A stretch of DNA of 38,360 nucleotides, from positions 1 through 38,360 of the forward strand of contig JALHPY010000027.1 in NCBI GenBank assembly GCA_022842305.1, in the 5' to 3' direction. Shown in pieces: positions 24,941 to 33,720 of the stretch. The DNA comes from Rubrivivax sp. GTDB taxonomy: Bacteria; Pseudomonadota; Gammaproteobacteria; Burkholderiales; Burkholderiaceae_C. Below the pieces are notes generated by a model. It saw only the letters and a program-made list of their open reading frames with translations, was not told where the DNA came from and made no database searches. Position numbers and translations under genes: made by a program. Every line of letters starts with the position of its first letter. The first letter of the stretch is position 1.

Positions 24941-24973
24941 AAAGAAAAAAGGCCGCCCACGGGTGACGGCCTT
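24941..24973 (-). terminator. Terminator or attenuator between rplT and pheS
   Basis: On the minus strand AAGGCCG (24973-24967) pairs exactly with CGGCCTT (24955-24949) around an 11-nt loop, followed directly by a T-run (TTTTTTCTTT including the stem end). It is the best-formed intrinsic terminator in the window and sits inside the operon, 53 bases after rplT. The E. coli pheST operon has an attenuator at the equivalent place, but no Phe-rich leader peptide is visible before this hairpin. Confidence 0.75.
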
Positions 24974-25025
24974 CGAACGCTTGGAAGTTGCGCGCGAGCC
25001 CGGCTTGGGGCCCCCGCGCAAGGGA

Positions 25026-25382
25026 TCAAGCCAACTGAGCCTTCACCTTGTCGACGATGCTGCTGAAGGCAGCCGGGTCGTGGATGGCCATGTCCGACAG
25101 CACCTTGCGGTCGATGTCGATGTTGGCCTTCTTGAGGCCGGCCATGAACTTGCTGTAGGTCAGCCCCAGGCCCCGGCTGGCGGCGTTGATGCGCGCGATC
25201 CAGAGCTGGCGGAACACCCGCTTGCGGGTGCGGCGGTCACGGTAGGCGTATTGGCCCGCCTTCATCACCGCCTGTTTGGCGATGCGGAAGACGTTCTTGC
25301 GGCGGCCGCGGAAGCCCTTGGCCAGGGCGAGGATCTTCTTGTGGCGGGCGTGTGCGGTGACACCACGTTTGACGCGAGGCAT
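25026..25382 (-). CDS. rplT: 50S ribosomal protein L20
   Basis: The 118-residue basic protein begins [24 protein letters not shown] and contains the L20 signature region [22 protein letters not shown]20 binds 23S rRNA early in large-subunit assembly and, in characterised bacteria, represses translation of its own operon by binding the mRNA leader. An AGGAG site lies just upstream of the ATG. It follows rpmI by 27 bp. The hairpins before rpmI are a plausible L20 target. Confidence 0.99.
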   Translation of the reverse strand: MPRVKRGVTAHARHKKILALAKGFRGRRKNVFRIAKQAVMKAGQYAYRDRRTRKRVFRQLWIARINAASRGLGLTYSKFMAGLKKANIDIDRKVLSDMAIHDPAAFSSIVDKVKAQLA

Positions 25383-25409
25383 ATGTGCTCCTGTTGCGTT
25401 GTGGGTGGA

Positions 25410-25613
25410 TTACAGGCCGGCGAAAGGCAACATCTGGGCCATGTGGCCCATGTTGGTTTCGTGCACGTTGACCGCCCCGCGCAGGTGGCGCTTGTTCTTG
25501 GTGGTCTTCTTGGTCAGGATGTGACGCTTGAAGGCCTGACCGCGCTTGACGGTACCGCCCGGGCGCACGCGAAAGCGCTTCTTGGCGCTGCTCTTGGTCT
25601 TCATCTTGGGCAT
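25410..25613 (-). CDS. rpmI: 50S ribosomal protein L35
   Basis: The 67-residue, very basic protein begins [16 protein letters not shown] and continues through the L35 pattern [18 protein letters not shown]. It sits in the universal infC-rpmI-rplT order. AAGGAG lies 5 nt before the ATG. The 125-bp gap to infC is longer than the other spacings in the operon and is highly structured. Confidence 0.99.
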   Translation of the reverse strand: MPKMKTKSSAKKRFRVRPGGTVKRGQAFKRHILTKKTTKNKRHLRGAVNVHETNMGHMAQMLPFAGL

Positions 25614-25636
25614 GACTGCTCCTTGCTATGTGTGCT

Positions 25637-25718
25637 GCTGCAGGCGACACCGGTTGCCGGTGTGCTTGTCGGCCTGCAGCCGCTTCTACCTGCCGCCACG
25701 GTGACCAGACCGCGGCAG
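25637..25718 (-). promoter_or_regulatory. Structured leader before rpmI-rplT, possible L20-responsive element
   Basis: Two hairpins lie in the infC-rpmI gap. The first is nested: GCTGCAGGC (25637-25645) pairs with GCCTGCAGC (25672-25680), enclosing ACACCGG/CCGGTGT (25647-25653 with 25657-25663). The second pairs CTGCCGC (25690-25696) with GCGGCAG (25712-25718). In E. coli and Bacillus L20 controls this operon through mRNA structure near here. I have not matched this one to a described family. Confidence 0.5.
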
Positions 25719-25738
25719 CGAGATTCTTCGAAACCGAT

Positions 25739-26287
25739 CTACTTGCGCTTGGGCGCCAGCACCATGATCATCTGGCGACCCTCGAGCTTGGGCATGTGCT
25801 CGACCATGGCGACATCGGCCAGTTCATCGCGGATGCGCTCGAGCATGCGCATGCCGATGTCCTGGTGGGTGATCTCGCGGCCGCGGAAGCGCAGCGTGAC
25901 CTTGCCCTTGTCGCCGTCTTCGGCAATGAAGCGACGAAGGTTGCGCATCTTGATGTGGTAGTCGCCGTCGTCCGTGCCCGGACGGAACTTGACTTCCTTG
26001 ATCTCGATGACCTTCTGCTTGCTCTTGGCCTCGGCCGCCTTCTTCTGCTCTTGGTACTTGAACTTGCCGTAGTCCATCAACCGGCACACCGGGGGATCTG
26101 CCGTGGCCGCGATCTCGACCAGATCGACGTCCAACTCCCCTGCCATGCGCAACGCGTCCAGGATGCTGACGATGCCCAGGGGCTCGTTCTCTACACCGTT
26201 CAAGCGCACTTGCGGCGCCATGATTTCCCGGTTCAACCTGTGCTTGCGCTCCGCGTTGGGTACGCGGCGGTCCATGAAAGTAGCGAT
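25739..26287 (-). CDS. infC: Translation initiation factor IF-3, probable ATC start
   Basis: The 182-residue product has both IF-3 domains. The N-domain contains [23 protein letters not shown] and the C-domain contains [22 protein letters not shown], with RFRGREITH near the end. IF-3 keeps ribosomal subunits apart and rejects wrong start codons. An ATG exists at 26275, but the only good ribosome binding site, AGGAG (26300-26296), is 20 nt from it. The same site is exactly 8 nt from an ATC at 26287, which adds IATF. infC in many bacteria starts with AUU, AUC or AUA so that IF-3 represses itself. A hairpin, GTGGC/GCCAC (26301-26327), lies immediately before the AGGAG. Confidence 0.95.
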   Translation of the reverse strand: MATFMDRRVPNAERKHRLNREIMAPQVRLNGVENEPLGIVSILDALRMAGELDVDLVEIAATADPPVCRLMDYGKFKYQEQKKAAEAKSKQKVIEIKEVKFRPGTDDGDYHIKMRNLRRFIAEDGDKGKVTLRFRGREITHQDIGMRMLERIRDELADVAMVEHMPKLEGRQMIMVLAPKRK

Positions 26288-26300
26288 GGTTCCAGCTCCT
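26285..26300 (-). promoter_or_regulatory. infC ribosome binding site and non-ATG start
   Basis: Minus strand: AGGAG (26300-26296), 8-nt spacer, then ATC (26287-26285). The spacing is ideal for ATC and poor for the downstream ATG. This is the main evidence for the rare start codon. Confidence 0.75.
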
Positions 26301-26355
26301 GTGGCAACCCGAAGGCAGACGGGCCACGAAAAAAGACAAAGCGCGCCGAGGAGGC

Positions 26356-28263
26356 CTAGACCTTGTTGGCGATGTCGCTGGTGAGCTTCTGGATGAAGTC
26401 TGCCAGCGGCATGACACCGAGATCCTGGTTGCCCCGGGCGCGCACGGCTACGGCCCCGCTTGCCTTCTCCTTGTCGCCAACGACCAGGATGAACGGAACC
26501 TTCTGCAACGAATGCTCGCGGATTTTATAGTTGATTTTCTCGTTGCGCAAATCAAGTGAGATTCTAACTCCTTGTTTTTGCAACGCTTTCGCCACGCTGG
26601 CCGCGTATTCTGCCTGCTGGTCGGTGATCGCGGTCACCACCACCTGCTGCGGGGCCAGCCAGGCCGGCAGCGCGCCGGCGTGCTGCTCGATCAGGATGCC
26701 GATGAAGCGCTCCAGGCTGCCGACGATGGCCCGGTGCAGCATCACCGGGTGGCGGCGCTCGCCGCTCTCGGCCACGTACACCGCGTCCAGGCGCTCGGCC
26801 ATCGAGAAATCGACCTGGATCGTGCCGCACTGCCACTGGCGGCCGATGGCGTCTTTCAGCGTGTACTCGATCTTGGGGCCATAGAAGGCACCTTCGCCGG
26901 GCGAGAGCACGTAGTCGCAGCCGCTGCGCTTCAAGCTTTCGATCAGCGCATGCTCGGCCTTGTCCCAGCTCTCGTCGCTGCCGATGCGCGCGTCGGGCCG
27001 CGTGGCCACCTTGTAGATGATCTGCGTGAAGCCGAAGTCCTGGTAGACCTTCTGCAGCAGCGCGGTGTAGGCCACGCACTCGTCCAGGATCATGTCCTCG
27101 GTGCAGAAGATGTGGCCGTCGTCCTGCGTGAAGGCGCGCACGCGCATGATGCCGTGCAGGCCGCCCGTGGGCTCATTGCGGTGGCAGTTGCCGAACTCGC
27201 CATAGCGCAGCGGCAGGTCGCGGTAGCTCTTGATGCCCTGCTTGAAGATCAGGATGTGGCCCGGGCAGTTCATCGGCTTGAGCGCGTAGTTGCGCTTCTC
27301 GCTCTCGGTCGTGAACATGTTTTCGCGGTACTTGTCCCAGTGGCCGGTCTTCTCCCACAGGCCCTGGTCCAGGATCTGCGGGCCCTTGACCTCCAGGTAG
27401 CCGTTGTCGCGATAAACACGCCGCATGTACTGCTCGACCTCTTGCCACACGGTCCAGCCGCGCGCGTGCCAGAACACCGTGCCGGGGCTGTGCTCGTCCA
27501 GGTGGAACAGGTCCAGCTCGCGCCCCAGGCGGCGGTGGTCGCGCTTCTCGGCCTCTTCCAGCATGGTCAGGTACTGCTGCAGGTCGTCCTTGCTGGCCCA
27601 GGCCGTGCCGTAGACGCGCTGCAGCTGTTCGTTGGCCTGGTCGCCGCGCCAGTAGGCGCCGGCCACCTTCATCAGCTTGAAGTGCTTCAGCCGCCCGGTG
27701 CTGGGCACGTGCGGGCCTCGGCACAGGTCTTCGAAGCTGCCTTCGCGGTACAGGCTCACGTCCTGGTCGGCGGGGATGCTGGCGATGATCTCGGCCTTGT
27801 AGTGCTCGCCCTGCGCCTTGAAATGTTCGATGGCCTCGTCGCGCGGCAGCACGCGGCGCACGATGGCTTCGTTCTTTGCGGCCAGCTCGACCATGCGCTT
27901 CTCGATGGCCTGCAGGTCCTCGGGCGTGAAGGGGCGCTTGTAGGCAAAGTCGTAGTAGAAGCCGTTCTCGACCACCGGGCCGATGGTCACCTGGGCCTCG
28001 GGGAAGAGCTGCTTCACGGCATAGGCCAGCAGGTGGGCCGTGCTGTGGCGGAGGAGCTCCAGCCCGTCGGCATCCTTGTCGGTGACGATGGCCAGCTGCG
28101 CGTCGGCCTCGATGCGGTGGCTGGTGTCGACCAGCCGCCCGTCCACCTTGCCGGCCAGCGCTGCCTTGGCCAGGCCGGCGCCGATGGAAGCGGCCACCTC
28201 GGCCACCGTGGGGGCCTGATCGAACGGTCGCCGGGAACCGTCGGGCAAGGTAATCGTGATCAT
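26356..28263 (-). CDS. thrS: Threonyl-tRNA synthetase
   Basis: The 635-residue class II synthetase begins [14 protein letters not shown], the start of a TGS domain. The editing domain follows ([22 protein letters not shown]), and then the catalytic core with [25 protein letters not shown] and [22 protein letters not shown]-terminal anticodon-binding domain ([14 protein letters not shown] onward) ends the protein. The Cys of MNCPGH and two later His residues bind the zinc that recognises threonine in this family. GGAG lies 8 nt before the ATG. A leader peptide and an 11-bp hairpin precede it, suggesting control by Thr supply. It is the first structural gene of the translation operon, and the length is normal. 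Confidence 0.99.
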   Translation of the reverse strand: MITITLPDGSRRPFDQAPTVAEVAASIGAGLAKAALAGKVDGRLVDTSHRIEADAQLAIVTDKDADGLELLRHSTAHLLAYAVKQLFPEAQVTIGPVVENGFYYDFAYKRPFTPEDLQAIEKRMVELAAKNEAIVRRVLPRDEAIEHFKAQGEHYKAEIIASIPADQDVSLYREGSFEDLCRGPHVPSTGRLKHFKLMKVAGAYWRGDQANEQLQRVYGTAWASKDDLQQYLTMLEEAEKRDHRRLGRELDLFHLDEHSPGTVFWHARGWTVWQEVEQYMRRVYRDNGYLEVKGPQILDQGLWEKTGHWDKYRENMFTTESEKRNYALKPMNCPGHILIFKQGIKSYRDLPLRYGEFGNCHRNEPTGGLHGIMRVRAFTQDDGHIFCTEDMILDECVAYTALLQKVYQDFGFTQIIYKVATRPDARIGSDESWDKAEHALIESLKRSGCDYVLSPGEGAFYGPKIEYTLKDAIGRQWQCGTIQVDFSMAERLDAVYVAESGERRHPVMLHRAIVGSLERFIGILIEQHAGALPAWLAPQQVVVTAITDQQAEYAASVAKALQKQGVRISLDLRNEKINYKIREHSLQKVPFILVVGDKEKASGAVAVRARGNQDLGVMPLADFIQKLTSDIANKV

Positions 28264-28282
28264 TCAGGGTGCTCCAGATACA

Positions 28283-28310
28283 ACAAAGCGCGGGGGGTGC
28301 CGCGCTTTGT
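28283..28310 (-). terminator. Candidate attenuator hairpin upstream of thrS
   Basis: ACAAAGCGCGG (28283-28293) and CCGCGCTTTGT (28300-28310) form a perfect 11-bp stem with a 6-nt loop. On the minus strand the stem is followed by TGTATC and then the thrS ribosome binding site. The stem end plus tail, GCTTTGTTGTATC, is T-rich but not a pure T-run. It may be the attenuator of the thrS operon, a translational operator, or a terminator for the upstream lipase gene. Confidence 0.6.
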
Positions 28311-28344
28311 CTTGGGGAAAGGGATGACGTGACAGCGCAGCCGA

Positions 28345-28389
28345 CTAGCTTTCGGTGAAGAACCGGGTAGTCCGCGGTGTCATAACCAT
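28345..28389 (-). CDS. Candidate Thr/Phe-rich leader peptide of the thrS operon
   Basis: A 14-residue reading frame, MVMTPRTTRFFTES, ends 34 bases before the hairpin at 28310. It carries four Thr codons (ACA, ACT, ACC, ACC) and two adjacent Phe codons (TTC TTC). AGGAAAGG stands just before its ATG, and a plausible promoter lies upstream (28429-28456). Leader peptides rich in the relevant amino acid are the sensing part of classical transcription attenuators. Here the downstream operon encodes both ThrRS and PheRS. The frame is too short to judge from codon use alone. The support is its position, composition and ribosome binding site. Confidence 0.5.
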   Translation of the reverse strand: MVMTPRTTRFFTES

Positions 28390-28428
28390 GCTGCCTTTCC
28401 TGCCCTTGTTGCGTTGTTCGGAGGCAGA

Positions 28429-28456
28429 AGTGTAGCCGCAGTCACGGCAGCGCCAA
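28429..28456 (-). promoter_or_regulatory. Putative promoter of the thrS operon
   Basis: Minus strand: TTGGCG (28456-28451), a 16-bp spacer, then TACACT (28434-28429). Each hexamer matches the sigma-70 consensus at four positions. The -35 lies in the last codons of the lipase gene. Transcription would start near 28422, giving a leader of about 160 nt that contains the short peptide frame and the hairpin. Confidence 0.4.
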
Positions 28457-29515
28457 GGCCTGGACAGGGCGCCCGGAGTGCACCAGTTCTGCAAATTCGT
28501 CGGCCAGGCGCTGGCTTTCGGCCAGCGCGCCGCGCCAGGCGCGCTCGCGCGCCGCGTGGTCGTCGCCGTAGGCCTTGAAGTCCTGGCGGTCGGGCAGCTT
28601 GCCACCAGGCAGCGTGGCCACCCACTCGGGCGTGGGGGCCAGCAGCACCAGGTTGGACAGGAAACCGGTGGCGCGGTGGCGCCGCTTCCAGGCCTTGTCC
28701 AGCCAGCCGGGCACCACGCGGCTGTGGAAGTGCGGGTACAGCACCAGGCCCTGATCCATGGACGCGTAGTCCAGGTGCAGGTGGTAGTCGGTGATGCCAC
28801 CGTCCCAGTAGCTGCCGGGCGGCGCGCCGGGCGGGTCTTGCACCGGCTCCAGCGCAAAGGGGATGGTGCAGCTGGCCAGCACCGCCGGCGCCAGGTTGCC
28901 CGCGTCCAGCGGCGCGTGGCGGGTGCGGAAGTCGTGCAGCGCCAAGGGCAGCGCGTCGCGTGCATCGCTGAAGACCACACGCTCCATCCAGCCGCCCAGG
29001 GCGCGTCGGCTGATGGCGTTGGCGCCATAGGCGCCCAGGTAGCCAGCGGCCGCGCGCAGCGGCCCTGCGCGGTGCAGCAGGTGGCGGCCGCGGCTGGCAA
29101 ACACGTGCAGCCGGCGCTGCGGGTGCGCCAGCACCTGCGCCGCCCGCACGCCCAAGCGCTGCTGCAGCCGGGCGCCGAAAGTCTGCGTGACCACGCGCGG
29201 GCTGGGCAGCTTGCCGGGGGCGTGTTCGTAGCGCTGCGTCACGTAGTCCTCGGCCAGCTGGGCCAGGGCCGCATCGGCGTCGGGCAGGCAGGCGCAGGCC
29301 ATGCGCCAGGCACCGATGGACGCGCCCAGCAGGTGCAGAGTCTGTGTCGACGGGGCCAGCCACTGGCCGAAGAGGTAACGGTCCAGCGGCAGCAGCGCCA
29401 GGCCCTTGGGGCCGCCGGCCGCTGCCGGGATGACGCGCACGTCCTGCGGCAGCAGGCCGCGCTCGCGCAGGTGGGCCTGCGCGCGCGGGCCGGCCAGCAC
29501 CTGCAGTGCACGCAT
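28442..29515 (-). CDS. Patatin-like phospholipase family protein
   Basis: The 357-residue protein shows the patatin catalytic pattern: an oxyanion-hole loop GGPKG (34-38), the nucleophile motif GASIG with Ser66, and the catalytic Asp of DGG at residue 238. A Ser-Asp dyad of this kind hydrolyses acyl esters of phospholipids or neutral lipids. No signal peptide is evident, so a cytoplasmic or membrane-surface location is likely. It starts 12 bp after the tex stop and is probably cotranscribed with it. The substrate is unknown. The TGA stop lies inside the proposed thrS promoter region. Confidence 0.85.
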   Translation of the reverse strand: MRALQVLAGPRAQAHLRERGLLPQDVRVIPAAAGGPKGLALLPLDRYLFGQWLAPSTQTLHLLGASIGAWRMACACLPDADAALAQLAEDYVTQRYEHAPGKLPSPRVVTQTFGARLQQRLGVRAAQVLAHPQRRLHVFASRGRHLLHRAGPLRAAAGYLGAYGANAISRRALGGWMERVVFSDARDALPLALHDFRTRHAPLDAGNLAPAVLASCTIPFALEPVQDPPGAPPGSYWDGGITDYHLHLDYASMDQGLVLYPHFHSRVVPGWLDKAWKRRHRATGFLSNLVLLAPTPEWVATLPGGKLPDRQDFKAYGDDHAARERAWRGALAESQRLADEFAELVHSGRPVQALALP

Positions 29516-29527
29516 CCCGCGCCCCGC

Positions 29528-31894
29528 CTAGCGCCGGCCCTGCAGCTTGCTGAAAGCCGCTGCCAATGCGCCCTGGGCCGCGGTTTCGGCCGCGCGGCCG
29601 CGCTGCTCACCGCGCGCACGCTCGCCGGGTGCGGCTGGCCGGAAGCGGTTGTCGGCGCCTTCGCGCGCCGCGGGCAGGGGCGCGTCCAGCTTCATGGTCA
29701 GCGAGATGCGCTTGCGCGCCAGGTCGACCTCGAGCACCTTCACCTTCACCACCTGCCCGGTCTTCACCACCTCGCGCGCGTCGTTCACGAACTTGTTGGA
29801 CAGCTGGCTGACGTGCACCAGCCCGTCCTGGTGCACCCCCAGATCGACGAAGGCGCCGAACTGCGCCACGTTGCTGACCGTGCCTTCCAGCGTCATGCCC
29901 GGCTGCAGGTCCTTGATGTCGTCCACGCCGTCGTTGAAGCGCGCCACCTTGAAATCGGGGCGCGGGTCGCGGCCCGGCTTTTCCAGCTCGACCAGGATGT
30001 CCTTGACGGTGATGGCGCCGAACTTCGCGTCGGCAAAGGTCTCGGGCTGCAGCTTGCGCAGCACCTCGGCGCGGCCCATCAGCTCGGACACCGGGCGGCC
30101 GGTGGCGTCCAGCATCTTCTGCACCACCGGGTAGGTCTCAGGGTGCACACCGGTCATGTCCAGCGGGTTGTCGCCGCCGCGGATGCGCAGAAACCCTGCT
30201 GCCAGCTCGAAGGTCTTGGGGCCCAGGCCGGCCACGTCCAGCAGCTGCGCGCGGGTGCGGAAGGCGCCGTGGCTGTCGCGCCAGCGCACCACCGCCGCTG
30301 CCACCGTGCCCGACAAACCCGACACCCGCGCCAGCAGCGGCGCCGATGCGGTGTTCAGGTCCACGCCCACGGCGTTGACGCAGTCTTCCACCACCGCTTC
30401 CAGGCTGCGCGCCAGGCCGCTCTGGTTGACGTCGTGCTGATACTGGCCCACGCCGATGCTCTTGGGGTCGATCTTCACCAGCTCGGCCAGCGGGTCCTGC
30501 AGCCGGCGCGCGATGCTCACGGCGCCGCGCAGGCTCACGTCCAGATCGGGCAGCTCCTTGCTGGCGAATTCGCTGGCGCTGTAGACCGAGGCGCCGGCCT
30601 CGCTGACCACCACCTTGTCGAGCTTGGCGTCGGGGGCTATGGCAGCCACGCGCTTGATCAAGTCGGCCGCCAGCTTGTCGGTTTCGCGGCTGGCCGTGCC
30701 GTTGCCGATGGCGATCAGGCTCACGCCGTGCGTGGCCACCAGGCGGCCCAGGGCGTGCAGCGAGCCTTCCCAGTCGTTGCGCGGCTCGTGCGGGTAGACG
30801 GTGTGGGTGTCCAGCACCTTGCCGGTGTCGCTGACCACGGCCACCTTGACGCCGGTGCGGATGCCCGGGTCCAGTCCCATGACCACGCGCTTGCCGGCGG
30901 GCGCGGCCAGCAGCAAGTCGCGCAGGTTGTCGGCAAACACCTTGATGGCCACGGCCTCGGCCTGCTCGCGCAGACGGCCGAAAAGGTCGCGCTCCAGACT
31001 CAGACTGAGCTTGACCTTCCAGGTCCAGGCGATGGTCTTGCGGATCAGCTCGTCGCCTGCGCGCTTGGCGTGGCTCCAGCCCAGGTGGATGGCGATGCGG
31101 CCTTCGGCCAGGCTGGGCTGGCCCGGTACCAGCTCTTCATCCAGCACCAGCTTGGCATCCAGCCATTCCAGCGTGCGCCCGCGGAACACCGCCAGCGCGC
31201 GGTGGCTGGGCACGGTGCGGATGGGCTCGGCGTAGTCGAAGTAGTCGCGGAACTTGGCGGCGTCGGGGTGGTTGCCGTCCTTGCCATCGACCAGCTTGCT
31301 CTGCAACCGGGCTTCGGCCCACAGCCATTCGCGCAGGGTGCGCACCAGAGCCGCGTCCTCGGCCCAGCGTTCGCTCAGCAGGTCGCGCACGCCGTCCAGC
31401 ACCGCGTGGGCGTCGGCAAAGCCGGCCTCGGCCAGCGCGGTGGCGCCGCCGGGGTAGGCGGCGATGAAGGCCGCGGCCTCGGCCAGCGGCTCGAGCGTGG
31501 GGTCGGCAAACAGCCGGTCGGCCAGCGGCTCCAGCCCGGCTTCGCGCGCGATCATGCCCTTGGTGCGGCGGCGCGGCTTGTAGGGCAGGTACAGGTCTTC
31601 CAGCTCCTGCTTGGTGGGCGCGGCCTCGATGGCGGCGCGCAAGGCGGGCGTGAGCTTGCCTTGCTCTTCGATGCTCTTCAGCACCGCGGCGCGGCGGTCC
31701 TCCAGCTCGCGCAGGTAGGACAGGCGGGCTTCCAGTTCGCGCAACTGGATGTCATCCAGGCCGTCGGTGGCTTCCTTGCGGTAGCGGGCGATGAAGGGAA
31801 CGGTGGAGCCGGCATCGAGCAGTTCGACGGCGGCCAGCACCTGCGCCGGCCGGGCCTTGAGCTCGGCGGCAATCTGCAGAACGATCTTGTCCAA
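29528..31894 (-). CDS. tex: Tex transcription accessory protein, S1 RNA-binding
   Basis: The 788-residue protein has the Tex layout. An N-terminal helical domain starts [26 protein letters not shown] YqgF/RNase H-like domain contains [15 protein letters not shown]. Helix-hairpin-helix repeats follow around [20 protein letters not shown], and an S1 domain lies near the C terminus ([28 protein letters not shown]). Tex binds RNA and affects expression of toxins and stress genes in several bacteria. Its biochemical role is still poorly defined. The start is TTG at 31894; no ATG nearby fits the conserved beginning, and no clear ribosome binding site is visible. An Arg/Ala-rich tail follows S1. Confidence 0.97.
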   Translation of the reverse strand: MDKIVLQIAAELKARPAQVLAAVELLDAGSTVPFIARYRKEATDGLDDIQLRELEARLSYLRELEDRRAAVLKSIEEQGKLTPALRAAIEAAPTKQELEDLYLPYKPRRRTKGMIAREAGLEPLADRLFADPTLEPLAEAAAFIAAYPGGATALAEAGFADAHAVLDGVRDLLSERWAEDAALVRTLREWLWAEARLQSKLVDGKDGNHPDAAKFRDYFDYAEPIRTVPSHRALAVFRGRTLEWLDAKLVLDEELVPGQPSLAEGRIAIHLGWSHAKRAGDELIRKTIAWTWKVKLSLSLERDLFGRLREQAEAVAIKVFADNLRDLLLAAPAGKRVVMGLDPGIRTGVKVAVVSDTGKVLDTHTVYPHEPRNDWEGSLHALGRLVATHGVSLIAIGNGTASRETDKLAADLIKRVAAIAPDAKLDKVVVSEAGASVYSASEFASKELPDLDVSLRGAVSIARRLQDPLAELVKIDPKSIGVGQYQHDVNQSGLARSLEAVVEDCVNAVGVDLNTASAPLLARVSGLSGTVAAAVVRWRDSHGAFRTRAQLLDVAGLGPKTFELAAGFLRIRGGDNPLDMTGVHPETYPVVQKMLDATGRPVSELMGRAEVLRKLQPETFADAKFGAITVKDILVELEKPGRDPRPDFKVARFNDGVDDIKDLQPGMTLEGTVSNVAQFGAFVDLGVHQDGLVHVSQLSNKFVNDAREVVKTGQVVKVKVLEVDLARKRISLTMKLDAPLPAAREGADNRFRPAAPGERARGEQRGRAAETAAQGALAAAFSKLQGRR

Positions 31895-31936
31895 ATCGGG
31901 GGGCCCCGGGCGGGGCGCTTCGCAAAGCGGCCGAGT

Positions 31937-33163
31937 TTACCCAGCGCCCCAGGCGGCAGCGCCCTGCCCCGCCCTGCGGCCGCTGGCAAAGCAGGCGGTG
32001 AGCAGGTAGCCGCCGGTGGGCGCTTCCCAGTCCAGCATCTCGCCGGCGCAGAACACACCCGGCAGCGCGTGCAGCATCAGCTGCGCGTCCAACCCTTCGA
32101 AGCGCACGCCGCCGGCGGTGCTGATGGCCTCGGCCACGGGCCGCGGCGCGGTCACGCGGATGGGCAGCGCCTTGATCAGCGCGGCAAAGCGCGCCGGGTC
32201 GGCCTGGACCTCGCGCGGCACGATCTCCCACAGCAGCGCGGCCTTGGCGCCCGACAGGTGCAGCCGCGTCTTCAGGTGCGTGGCCAGCGAACGCGGGCCG
32301 CGCGGGTGAGCCAGCTCTTGCTGCACCCAATCCAGGCTGCGGTCGGGCAGCAGGTCCAGCTGGAACACGGCCTCGCCACCGGCCGCCAGCCGGTCGCGCA
32401 GCAGGGCCGAGACGGCGTAGACCAGGCTGCCTTCCACGCCACCGGCGGTGAGCACGAATTCGCCGCGCTGGCGCCAGCCCTCGAAGGCGATGGCCACCGA
32501 CTTGATGGGCTCGCCGGCAAAGCGCTGCCGCAGGTGATCGGTCCAGCCCACGTCGAAGCCGCAGTTGGATGGCTGCAGCGGCGCCAGGTCCACACCGCGC
32601 GCCTGCAGCCAGGGCCACCAGGCGCCGTTGGATCCCAGCTGCGGCCAGCTGGCGCCGCCCAGGGCCAGCACGGTGGCGGCCGGGCGGCAGATCACATCCC
32701 CGGTCGGCGATTCGAAGCGAAGCGCGCCGGATTCGTCCCAACCGGCCCAGCGGTGGCGCATGTGGAAGCGCACGCCCTGCCCGCGCAGCCGGTGCAGCCA
32801 GGCGCGCAGCAGCGGCGCCGCCTTCAGGTCCACCGGGAAGACGCGGCGCGAGGTGCCCACAAAGGTCTCTACGCCAAGACCTGCCGCCCAGGCCCGCAGT
32901 TGCTCGGCACCGAAGTCCTGCAGCAGCGGCCGCAGCAGGCAGCTTCGCGCGCCATAGCGGCCGACGAAGTCATCGAAAGGCTCGGCGTGCGTGAGGTTGA
33001 GCCCGCCCTTGCCCGCGAGCAGAAACTTGCGCCCCACCGAGGGCATGGCGTCGAAGACGTCGACGCTGCGGCCGGCCGCGGCCAGCTGCTCGGCCGCCAT
33101 CAGGCCGGCCGGGCCACCACCGATGACGGCCACGGCGTCGGGCGCTAAGGCAAGAGGAGTCAT
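31937..33163 (-). CDS. HI0933/YhiN-family flavoprotein (NAD(P)/FAD-dependent oxidoreductase)
   Basis: The 408-residue protein begins with a dinucleotide-binding fold, VAVIGGGPAGLMAAEQLAAAG (GGGPAG at 15-20), and then VGRKFLLAGKGGLNLTHAE, a hallmark of the HI0933-like family. The C-terminal FAD contact is GGYLLTACFASGRRAG. Members are likely flavoenzymes of unknown substrate. The start at 33163 is chosen by the family pattern, without a clear ribosome binding site. It precedes tex by 42 bp and diverges from the truncated DUF1223 gene. Confidence 0.93.
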   Translation of the reverse strand: MTPLALAPDAVAVIGGGPAGLMAAEQLAAAGRSVDVFDAMPSVGRKFLLAGKGGLNLTHAEPFDDFVGRYGARSCLLRPLLQDFGAEQLRAWAAGLGVETFVGTSRRVFPVDLKAAPLLRAWLHRLRGQGVRFHMRHRWAGWDESGALRFESPTGDVICRPAATVLALGGASWPQLGSNGAWWPWLQARGVDLAPLQPSNCGFDVGWTDHLRQRFAGEPIKSVAIAFEGWRQRGEFVLTAGGVEGSLVYAVSALLRDRLAAGGEAVFQLDLLPDRSLDWVQQELAHPRGPRSLATHLKTRLHLSGAKAALLWEIVPREVQADPARFAALIKALPIRVTAPRPVAEAISTAGGVRFEGLDAQLMLHALPGVFCAGEMLDWEAPTGGYLLTACFASGRRAGQGAAAWGAG

Positions 33164-33244
33164 GCGCCGAATGTAAGCGCTGGCCCGTAAGGTCCTCCCG
33201 CGGCGCGCGACCCAGCCTCGACCCCCAGCCGGAGACGCCCTGCC

Positions 33245-33720
33245 ATGAACATCGCCGCCATCGCCCTTGCCGCCATCGGCTGCCTTGCATCCGCCACGGC
33301 CACGGCTGCCGCGTCGACCTGCCGCGCCGAGAGCGGTGCGCGTGCGCCGCAAGTCGTGGAGCTGTACACCTCCGAGGGCTGCAGTTCCTGCCCGCCGGCC
33401 GATCAGTGGCTTTCCAGCCTGAAGGGCCGTGCCGACCTGCTGCCGCTGGCCTTCCACGTCAACTACTGGGACCGCCTGGGCTGGCCCGACCGCTTTGCCT
33501 CACCCGAGGCCACGGCGCGCCAGGCCGCGCTGGCGCGGCTGGATCGCAGCGGCGTCTACACCCCGCAGGTGCACGTGGACGGCCGCGACTGGCGCACCTG
33601 GCCCACGCTGCCGCCGATGGCGCTGGCAACGGCGCCGCCCGCGCTGACGCTGGTGCGCGAGGCCGACAGCGTCAGCGTGCAGGTGGCCGCCGCGCCGGGC
33701 CGGGCCGGGCCGGGCCGGCA
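33245..33720 (+). pseudogene. DUF1223 family secreted protein, 3' truncated
   Basis: The frame begins with a clear signal peptide (MNIAAIALAAIGCLASATATAAAS) and a thioredoxin-like domain: VVELYTSEGCSSCPPAD with C46 and C49, then HVNYWDRLGWPDRFASPEATARQ and GVYTPQVHVDGRDW. These are typical of DUF1223 proteins, usually about 240-260 residues long. Homology stops near residue 155, at a run of CCGGG repeats (33695-33718). The frame then stays open to 34114, but only as antisense of the GGDEF-EAL gene, so the C-terminal third of the family is missing. A GGAGAC site precedes the ATG, so a truncated or chimeric protein could still be made. The other reading frames after the repeat show no DUF1223 remainder, so this is not a simple frameshift. 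Confidence 0.75.
33695..33718. repeat. CCGGG pentanucleotide repeat at the DUF1223 break
   Basis: Four full copies of CCGGG plus CCGG in a row (33695-33718), exactly where homology to DUF1223 ends. It is prone to slippage or recombination and may mark a deletion or insertion junction. Confidence 0.8.

Noticed and set aside
24923..25021. A 33-residue N-terminal extension of PheS containing three Phe residues, resembling a Phe leader
   Set aside because: The Phe codons are simply the T-run of the terminator hairpin and lie after the stem, so they cannot work as a classical leader. PheS proteins start at the MNDLD site.
28478..33148. A plus-strand open frame of about 1,556 codons
   Set aside because: It runs antisense to the lipase, tex and flavoprotein genes, which have clear families. 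Long antisense frames are expected where third positions are nearly all G or C.
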